Assembly: GCF_002440635.1 (NCBI RefSeq)
Contig: NZ_DJUW01000002.1
Coordinates: 1 to 64,000, forward strand
DNA from: Novosphingobium sp. UBA6272
GTDB lineage: Bacteria; Pseudomonadota; Alphaproteobacteria; Sphingomonadales; Sphingomonadaceae
Length of the DNA stretch: 64,000 bases
Reading direction: 5' to 3'
Of the stretch, positions 54,228-60,639 are shown in pieces. The translations under genes were made by a program, and so were the position numbers. Numbering within the stretch: the stretch's first letter is position 1; every line of letters begins with the position of its first letter. The notes beneath the pieces are model-generated. The model did no database searches. It was given only the letters and a program-made list of their open reading frames with translations, and was not told where the DNA came from.

Positions 54228-55121
54228 ATGCAGCGGCTGATTGGCGCGATAGAGGCCGGCGGAACCAAGTTCGTGCTGGCCCTGGCGCGGGAAGACGGAG
54301 GCGTACTCGCCGAAACCCGGATCGCGACCCGCACTCCGGCGGAATGCTTCCCCGAAGTTGCCGCATTCTTTGAGCAGGCTGCAGCCGCCCACGGCCCGAT
54401 TGCGGCCTTCGGCGTGGGCAGCTTCGGGCCGATCGATATCGATCCGGGCTCGCCCGGTTACGGCACCTTCACCACCACACCGAAGCCGGGTTGGGCTGGC
54501 GCAAGCTACCGCGATGCCCTGGGCCGGTTCGGCGCGCCGATCGTGGTCGATACCGACGTCAACGGCGCCGCATTGGGTGAGTGGGAACAGGGCGCTGGGC
54601 AAGGCTGCCGGACGCTGGCCTATACCACGGTAGGCACCGGGATCGGCACCGGAGTGCTGCGCGACGGCCAATCGCTGATGGGCTTTTCGCACTTCGAGAG
54701 CGGGCACATCCCGGTGCCGCATGACCGCAGCCTCGATCCCTTTGACGGATTCTGCCCCTATCACGGCGACTGCCTTGAAGGACTGGCCGCAGGACCGGCG
54801 ATCGAACGGCGCTGGGGCACCAGCCTATCCAAGCTGGCCAGCCCGGCCGACAAGATCGAACTGATCGCCGGCTATGTCTCGCAACTGGCGGTCAGCCTGA
54901 TCCTGCTGCACATGCCCGACCGGCTGATATTCGGCGGCGGGGTGATGAAGACCCCCGGACTGATCCCGGCGCTGCGCAAGGCGACCGAGGCGCGGCTGGC
55001 GGGCTATATCCAGGCCCCGCAGCTCGATCCGGGGCTGGAAAGCTACATCGTTCCGCCGGGCCTTGGTGACGAGGCCGGGATCACCGGTGCAATCGCGCTG
55101 GGCCGCAAGGCGCTGGCCTAG
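54228..55121 (+). CDS. ROK-family fructokinase
   Basis: 297 residues. GAIEAGGTKFVLALA is the ROK ATP-binding opening, VDTDVNGAALGEW contains the catalytic Asp, and FCPYHGDCLEGLAAGPA is the zinc-binding site with CxxHxxC-type ligands of fructokinases. It phosphorylates fructose to fructose 6-phosphate. GGAGAG precedes ATG 54228. No sugar transporter is adjacent. Confidence 0.9.
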   Translation: MQRLIGAIEAGGTKFVLALAREDGGVLAETRIATRTPAECFPEVAAFFEQAAAAHGPIAAFGVGSFGPIDIDPGSPGYGTFTTTPKPGWAGASYRDALGRFGAPIVVDTDVNGAALGEWEQGAGQGCRTLAYTTVGTGIGTGVLRDGQSLMGFSHFESGHIPVPHDRSLDPFDGFCPYHGDCLEGLAAGPAIERRWGTSLSKLASPADKIELIAGYVSQLAVSLILLHMPDRLIFGGGVMKTPGLIPALRKATEARLAGYIQAPQLDPGLESYIVPPGLGDEAGITGAIALGRKALA

Positions 55122-55141
55122 GCCGCACTGCGGAAGTGGAA

Positions 55142-55216
<75 letters not shown>

Positions 55217-55328
55217 ACACCATTCCAGAGGGCCCATGAACGGCTGGGCCGTCCGGGCAGGGGCGCGCTATTGGCTGCGCGCCCTTGCTTTGTCAAGCAC
55301 GAGGCGTGATAGCGCCGAGAGATTGCCG

Positions 55329-55472
55329 ATGCGTGAAGACGATGCCCCCCTGTCCCGCGAGGACCGCCTGGCCGCCAAGCTGCGCGAGAACCTGCGCCGC
55401 CGCAAGGAACAGGCACGGAATCTGGCGCGCGGTGAGCAGGCGCAGCTTCCCAAAGGCGAATCGAACAGCTAG
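55329..55472 (+). CDS. Small conserved basic protein
   Basis: 47 residues, almost entirely charged helix: REDRLAAKLRENLRRRKEQAR. Similar short proteins occur beside gpmA in alphaproteobacteria as I recall, but no function is known. No good ribosome-binding site is seen before ATG 55329. Confidence 0.6.
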   Translation: MREDDAPLSREDRLAAKLRENLRRRKEQARNLARGEQAQLPKGESNS

Positions 55473-55505
55473 GGGCCAAGCATCCTGAAACCGGGGGAGC
55501 TAACC

Positions 55506-56192
55506 GTGCCGCGCCTGATCCTTGTTCGCCATGGCCAGAGCCAGTGGAACCTGGAAAACCGCTTTACCGGCTGGTGGGATGTCGACCTGACCGCCAAGGG
55601 TGAGGACGAGGCCCGCGCCGCCGGGGCCTTGCTCAAGGCCAAGGACATGCTGCCCAGCGTGGCTTTCACCTCGTTACAGACTCGCGCAATCCGCACGCTG
55701 CATTTCGCGCTGGAAGCGGCCGGACGGCTGTGGATCCCGGAAACCAAGGACTGGCGGCTCAACGAGCGGCACTATGGCGGCCTGACCGGGCTCGACAAGG
55801 CCGAGACTGCGGCCCGGCACGGCGACGAACAGGTCAAGATCTGGCGCCGTAGCTTTGATACTCCGCCGCCAGTGCTGGAAGACGGATCGGAATTCGATCT
55901 GCGCTCCGACCCGCGCTATGCCGGGATCGCAATCCCCAGCACTGAAAGCCTGAAGGACACGATCGCCCGGGTCCTGCCTTACTACGACGCGGAAATCGCC
56001 CCGGCCCTGCGCGCCGGCGAAGTCGTGCTGGTTTCGGCGCACGGCAATTCGCTGCGTGCGTTGGTCAAGCACCTGTCCGGGATCTCCGATGCCGAGATCA
56101 CCGGGCTGGAGATTCCGACCGGCCAGCCGATCGTCTACGAGCTGGACGAGAGCCTCAACGCGCTGGAGCGCTACTACTTGTCGGAGCGTTAG
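55506..56192 (+). CDS. gpmA: 2,3-bisphosphoglycerate-dependent phosphoglycerate mutase
   Basis: 228 residues from GTG 55506 (GGGGGAG upstream). LVRHGQSQWNLENRFTGWWD holds the catalytic His11, RLNERHYGGLTGLDKAE the signature, and VSAHGNSLRALVKHL the second His. It interconverts 3- and 2-phosphoglycerate in glycolysis. The purE gene starts one base after its stop. Confidence 0.96.
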   Translation: MPRLILVRHGQSQWNLENRFTGWWDVDLTAKGEDEARAAGALLKAKDMLPSVAFTSLQTRAIRTLHFALEAAGRLWIPETKDWRLNERHYGGLTGLDKAETAARHGDEQVKIWRRSFDTPPPVLEDGSEFDLRSDPRYAGIAIPSTESLKDTIARVLPYYDAEIAPALRAGEVVLVSAHGNSLRALVKHLSGISDAEITGLEIPTGQPIVYELDESLNALERYYLSER

Positions 56193-56193
56193 C

Positions 56194-56673
56194 ATGAGCG
56201 CACCCGTTGCAATCGTCATGGGCAGCCAGTCGGACTGGGCGACGATGAAGTGCGCCGCCGACGCGCTCGACAAGCTGGGGGTCGGCTATGATGCCCGGAT
56301 CGTCTCGGCTCATCGCACCCCGCAGCGCCTGGTCGAATTTGCCGAGGGTGCCGCAGCCGAAGGCTTCAAGGTAATCATTGCCGGTGCCGGCGGCGCCGCG
56401 CACCTGCCGGGCATGGTCGCCAGCATGACGCACCTGCCGGTGCTGGGCGTCCCGGTCCAGTCCAAGGCGCTTTCGGGGCAGGACAGCCTGCTCTCGATCG
56501 TGCAGATGCCCGCAGGGATCCCGGTCGGCACCCTGGCGATCGGAGAGCCCGGAGCAACCAACGCCGGGCTGCTCGCCGCCGCGATCCTCGCCACCACCGA
56601 TGAAGCGCTGACCGAGCGGCTCAAGGCCTTTCGCGCCGCGCAGAGCGCCGGCGTGGCCGAGCGGCCGAGCTGA
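56194..56673 (+). CDS. purE: N5-carboxyaminoimidazole ribonucleotide mutase
   Basis: 159 residues. VAIVMGSQSDWATM is the class I PurE signature; SAHRTPQRLVEFA and GAGGAAHLPGMVAS complete the active site. It converts N5-CAIR made by PurK to CAIR. purK starts 8 bases downstream, so they are co-expressed. Confidence 0.97.
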   Translation: MSAPVAIVMGSQSDWATMKCAADALDKLGVGYDARIVSAHRTPQRLVEFAEGAAAEGFKVIIAGAGGAAHLPGMVASMTHLPVLGVPVQSKALSGQDSLLSIVQMPAGIPVGTLAIGEPGATNAGLLAAAILATTDEALTERLKAFRAAQSAGVAERPS

Positions 56674-56681
56674 CCGGCGCG

Positions 56682-57743
56682 ATGATCCCTCCGGGTGAAA
56701 CGATCGGCATTCTGGGCGGCGGCCAGCTTGGCCGAATGTTGGCCAAGGCGGCGGCGCAGCTGGGCTACCGCGTCCATGTTTATGCGCCTGAAGCGGATTC
56801 GGTCGCGGCCGAAGTCTGCGCCCGCTTCACCTGCGCGCACTGGGACGATGCCGCCAGCATGGCCGCATTCGCCGCCGATTGCGCGGTGATCACCTATGAG
56901 TTCGAGAATGTGCCGGTCGGCCCGCTGAAGGCACTGGGCCCAGTGCCGCTCCACCCCAATGCGCGGGCGCTGGAAGTGGCGCAGGACCGGCTGAACGAGA
57001 AGGAATTCGTCGAGCAGCTCGGCGGCCGCACCGCGCCCTACATGGCGGTCGATACCCGCGAGGATCTTGACCAGGCGCTGGTCCGGATCGGATCGCCGGG
57101 GATCCTCAAGACCCGGCGCGAAGGCTATGACGGCAAGGGCCAGTGGCGGATCAACTATGACCATGAGGTCGAAGGGATATCTCTGGGCGCCCAGCCGCTG
57201 ATCTACGAAGGCTTCGTCCAGTTCTTTGCCGAATTCAGCGTGATCCTGGCCCGCGGGCAGGACGGAACGGTGAAGTTCTGGGACAGCGCCGAGAACGTCC
57301 ACGAAGGCGGGATTCTGGCCCGGTCGACCGCCCCCGCCAGTGCCGAGGTCCTTGCCCAGGTCGAGGAAGCGCGGGCGCTGGCCGGCAAGGTCGCCGCTGC
57401 GCTGGACTATGTCGGGGTCGCAGCGTTCGAATTCTTCGCCACCCATCAGGGCCCGGTGTTCAACGAGATGGCCCCGCGGGTCCACAATTCCGGACACTGG
57501 ACCATCGAAGGCGCGGTCACCAGCCAGTTCGAAAACCACATCCGCGCGATCTGCGGCCTGCCGCTGGGCGATACCCGGCTCGCCGCCAGCCGGGTCGAGA
57601 TGCGCAACGTGATCGGCGAGGCGGCTGAGGACTGGGCCGCGGTGCTGGCCGATCCGGCCAATCACCTGCACCTCTACGGCAAGGGCGCCGCCCGCCCCGG
57701 CCGCAAGATGGGCCATGTCACCAGGCTGATCTTCACCCCATGA
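56682..57743 (+). CDS. purK: N5-carboxyaminoimidazole ribonucleotide synthase
   Basis: 353 residues of the ATP-grasp superfamily. Opening ETIGILGGGQLGRMLAKAAA, then ITYEFENVP, KTRREGYDGKGQ and FEFFATHQGPVFNEMAPRVHNSGHW. It carboxylates aminoimidazole ribonucleotide with ATP and bicarbonate. Stop overlaps the folA ATG (ATGA). Confidence 0.97.
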   Translation: MIPPGETIGILGGGQLGRMLAKAAAQLGYRVHVYAPEADSVAAEVCARFTCAHWDDAASMAAFAADCAVITYEFENVPVGPLKALGPVPLHPNARALEVAQDRLNEKEFVEQLGGRTAPYMAVDTREDLDQALVRIGSPGILKTRREGYDGKGQWRINYDHEVEGISLGAQPLIYEGFVQFFAEFSVILARGQDGTVKFWDSAENVHEGGILARSTAPASAEVLAQVEEARALAGKVAAALDYVGVAAFEFFATHQGPVFNEMAPRVHNSGHWTIEGAVTSQFENHIRAICGLPLGDTRLAASRVEMRNVIGEAAEDWAAVLADPANHLHLYGKGAARPGRKMGHVTRLIFTP

Positions 57744-58240
57744 ACCATCCCGAGATCGTGCTGGTGGTTGCCGTCGCCGACAACGGCGTGATCGGGGCGA
57801 ACGGCGGGATGCCCTGGCACATTTCGGCCGACTTCCGCCGGGTCAAGGCGCTGACCATGGGCAAGCCGCTGGTGATGGGCCGCAAGACCTTCGATTCGCT
57901 CCCCGGAATCCTCCCCGGCCGCCGCCACATCGTGATCACCCGCGACGCCGCCTGGGAAGCCGAGGGGACCGAGCGGGCCGCTTCGCTGGAAGCGGCGTTG
58001 CAAATGGCCAATGCCCCGCACATCGTGGTGTTCGGCGGCGCACAGATCTATGCCGAGGCCCTGCCGCTGGCCGATCGGATCGAGCTGACCGAGGTCCATG
58101 CCTCACCCGAAGGCGATACCCGCTTTCCCGCGTTTGACCGCAGCGAATGGACCGAGACCTTCCGCGAGCACCATCCGGCCGATGGCCGCAACCCGGGGTT
58201 TGATTTCGTCACGCTGCTGCGTAAACCGGGGACGGACTGA
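57740..58240 (+). CDS. folA: Dihydrofolate reductase
   Basis: 166 residues. VVAVADNGVIGANGGMPWHISADFRR is the family opening (Trp and active-site Asp of the PW...D block), MGRKTFDSLPGILPGR the NADPH loop, and VVFGGAQIYAEAL the C-terminal contact. It reduces dihydrofolate with NADPH. Co-translated with purK; both purine synthesis and one-carbon metabolism need folate. Confidence 0.95.
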   Translation: MNHPEIVLVVAVADNGVIGANGGMPWHISADFRRVKALTMGKPLVMGRKTFDSLPGILPGRRHIVITRDAAWEAEGTERAASLEAALQMANAPHIVVFGGAQIYAEALPLADRIELTEVHASPEGDTRFPAFDRSEWTETFREHHPADGRNPGFDFVTLLRKPGTD

Positions 58241-58253
58241 GGGAGCGGGGCAG

Positions 58254-59450
58254 ATGCGCAAGCGGATTTGGATTGCAGTCGCGGTGGTGGCGCTGGCGGC
58301 GTTCGGGTTCTTCGGGATCGCGCCGGGCTATCTCGAAAACAGCATGAACCGGATCGACGGCAAGGAACTGATCCCGGTCAGCCCCGAGGCCGAGGCACTG
58401 CACAAGAGCCTGCTGGTGGTCGATCTCCATTCCGATACGCTGATGTGGAAGCGCGATCTGACTCAGCCTGCCGATCGTGGGCATGAGGATCTGGCCCGGC
58501 TGCAGAAGGGCAACGTCACGTTGCAGGTCTTCGCCTCCACCACCAAGTCGCCCAAGGGCCAGAATTACGATTCGAACAGCGGTGACAGCGACAACATCAC
58601 CCTGCTGGCGATTGCCCAGATGCAGCCACGCCGGACCTGGACCTCGCTGCTTGAACGCTCGCTGTGGCACGGGCAAAAGCTTGATCGCGCGGTGGAAACC
58701 ACGGACGGTCAGCTGCTCAAGGTCAGCGACGAGGCCAGCTTTGACCGGTTGCTGGCGGCGCACAAGCCGCATGGCACGGTCGGCGCGCTGCTCTCGGTCG
58801 AAGGGCTGCACAACCTTGAGGGCAAGGCCGAAAATCTCGACAAGCTCTACGCCGCCGGGTTCCGGATGGCCGGGCTGACTCACTTCTTCGACAACGAGCT
58901 CGCCGGATCGCTCCATGGCGTGAGCAAGGGCGGGCTGACCCCGTTCGGGCGCCAGATCATGGGCCGGATGGAAGAGATCGGGATGATCGTCGACATTGCC
59001 CATTGCAGCCACCAATGCGTGGCCGAAGTGCTGGCCAGCGCGCGCCGCCCGGTGGTTTCCAGCCACGGCGGGGTCCAGGCGGTGTGCAAGGTCAACCGCA
59101 ACCTTTCCGACGACGAGATCCGCGGCGTCGCCCGCACCGGCGGGGTGATCGGGATCGGCTATTGGGATGCGGCGGTCTGCGACACCAGCCCGCGCTCGAT
59201 CGCCAAGGCGATCCGCCACGTCCGCGATCTGGTCGGGATCGACTACGTTGGCCTCGGCAGCGACTATGACGGGGCGACCACGGTGCGGTTCGATACTTCC
59301 AACCTTGTCCAGATCACCCAGGCCCTGCTGGACGAAGGCTTTACCGCGCAGGAAATCCGCGCGGTAATGGGCGGCAACGCGCTGCGCCTGATCCGCGCCG
59401 GGATCGTACCGATGAGCGCGGCGCAGCTGGAGCAGAAGCGCGCGTCATGA
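58254..59450 (+). CDS. Membrane dipeptidase (peptidase M19)
   Basis: 398 residues. An N-terminal membrane anchor (WIAVAVVALAAFGFFGIAPG) is followed by the renal-dipeptidase-type barrel: VVDLHSDTL (zinc His-x-Asp), SVEGLHNLEG (bridging Glu), DIAHCSHQCV and SSHGGVQAV (His ligands), and GSDYDGATT. It hydrolyses dipeptides, possibly D-amino acid types, in the periplasm. Stop overlaps ribF start. Confidence 0.92.
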   Translation: MRKRIWIAVAVVALAAFGFFGIAPGYLENSMNRIDGKELIPVSPEAEALHKSLLVVDLHSDTLMWKRDLTQPADRGHEDLARLQKGNVTLQVFASTTKSPKGQNYDSNSGDSDNITLLAIAQMQPRRTWTSLLERSLWHGQKLDRAVETTDGQLLKVSDEASFDRLLAAHKPHGTVGALLSVEGLHNLEGKAENLDKLYAAGFRMAGLTHFFDNELAGSLHGVSKGGLTPFGRQIMGRMEEIGMIVDIAHCSHQCVAEVLASARRPVVSSHGGVQAVCKVNRNLSDDEIRGVARTGGVIGIGYWDAAVCDTSPRSIAKAIRHVRDLVGIDYVGLGSDYDGATTVRFDTSNLVQITQALLDEGFTAQEIRAVMGGNALRLIRAGIVPMSAAQLEQKRAS

Positions 59451-60388
59451 CGATCCCTCGGCTCGATGCGCGAGCACCCATGCCCGAGAGCTTGCGCGGC
59501 GCGATCATCGCGCTGGGCAATTTCGACGGCTTCCACCGCGGCCACCAGGCCGTGGCGGGCGAGGCGATCAGCTGGGCCTGGGCCGAGGGCCGACCGGCAA
59601 TCATCGCGACCTTCGATCCCCACCCGGTGCGCCATTTCGCCCCGCAGACCCCGCCGTTCCGGCTGACCACGCTCGGCCAGCGGCAGGAACTGTTCGAAGC
59701 GGCCGGGGCCGATGCCATGCTGGTGTTCCATTTCGATGGCGCGCTGGCAGCAACCACGGCCGAGGACTTCGTGCTTGAGCTGCTGATCCGCCGCCTGGGC
59801 GCGGCCGGGGTGGTGACCGGCGAGGACTTCACCTTCGGCAAGGGCCGGGGTGGCAACGTGCCGATCCTGGCCGAGCTGGGCAGCAGCGCGGGGATGCAGG
59901 CCCGCGCGGTCGGCGCGGTCAGCGAGCATGGCGAAGTAGTTTCCTCCAGCCGGATTCGCGAAGCGCTGAAGACCGGCGATTGCGGCACCGCGACGCACCT
60001 GCTGACCCGCCCCTTCGCGATCCGCGGCACGGTGGAGCACGGGGCCAAGCTCGGCCGGAGCATCGGTTATCCCACCGCCAACCTGTCGCTCGGCAGCTAC
60101 CTGCGCCCGGCCTACGGCATCTATGCGGTCACCGGCCTGCTGCCTGGCGGCCAGATCGTCCACGGCGCGGCCAACCTCGGGATCCGGCCCAGCTTCGATC
60201 CGCCGATCGAGCTGCTCGAGCCCTATTTCTTCGATTTCTCCGGCGATCTCTATGGGCAGGAGATCGAAGTGGCCCTGCACCACTACCTGCGCCCCGAAGC
60301 GAAGTTCGACACGCTGGAAGAACTGACCGCGCAGATGGAGGCCGATTGCTTGCAGGCGAGGGCATTGCTCGGCGCTGCGCAAGGTTAG
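59447..60388 (+). CDS. ribF: Bifunctional riboflavin kinase/FAD synthetase
   Basis: 313 residues. FAD synthetase part: IALGNFDGFHRGHQAV (nucleotidyltransferase HxGH) and VVSSSRIREAL. Riboflavin kinase part: RSIGYPTANLSL with the PTAN motif and GAANLGIRPSF. It makes FMN and FAD, which the LOV protein and many flavoenzymes of this window need. It overlaps the dipeptidase gene by 4 bases. ileS follows after a repeat-filled gap. Confidence 0.95.
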   Translation: MTIPRLDARAPMPESLRGAIIALGNFDGFHRGHQAVAGEAISWAWAEGRPAIIATFDPHPVRHFAPQTPPFRLTTLGQRQELFEAAGADAMLVFHFDGALAATTAEDFVLELLIRRLGAAGVVTGEDFTFGKGRGGNVPILAELGSSAGMQARAVGAVSEHGEVVSSSRIREALKTGDCGTATHLLTRPFAIRGTVEHGAKLGRSIGYPTANLSLGSYLRPAYGIYAVTGLLPGGQIVHGAANLGIRPSFDPPIELLEPYFFDFSGDLYGQEIEVALHHYLRPEAKFDTLEELTAQMEADCLQARALLGAAQG

Positions 60389-60559
60389 TTCACTCAGAGG
60401 CGCAGAGAAGAAAAGGGAGGCGCGGAGGAGCTGGAAGCGCCGCAGGCTCTCTTTACTTGCGCCAGGTTTCGTCAAGCGTAACACGAGTTGACAAAGGCGG
60501 CTTCGCCGTGTGCGCTACCCCTCTGCGCCTCCACTTCCTCTCTGCGCCTCTGCGTGAAC
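60388..60559. repeat. Inverted-repeat element in the ribF-ileS gap
   Basis: Left arm 60388-60426 and right arm 60521-60559 are imperfect reverse complements; each includes the block CAGAGGCGCAGAGA. The centre holds AT-richer filler. The element starts at the last base of the ribF stop codon and occupies most of the 251-base gap before ileS, so it may host or block the ileS promoter. It looks like a non-autonomous (MITE/ERIC-like) element; I see no gene in it. Confidence 0.7.
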
Positions 60560-60639
60560 CATTCTGCCTTCGGCGTCCTGCCCAAGCCGCGAACCAAAAA
60601 ATTGCGATTTCCCGCCGCCCCCGCTAAGGCCCGCGCGCC

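Noticed and set aside
56310..57716. 468-codon minus-strand frame over purE and purK
   Set aside because: Mirror of two confidently identified genes; composition-driven open frame.
59264..60484. 406-codon minus-strand frame over ribF
   Set aside because: Mirror of ribF; runs into a repeat element; no protein similarity.
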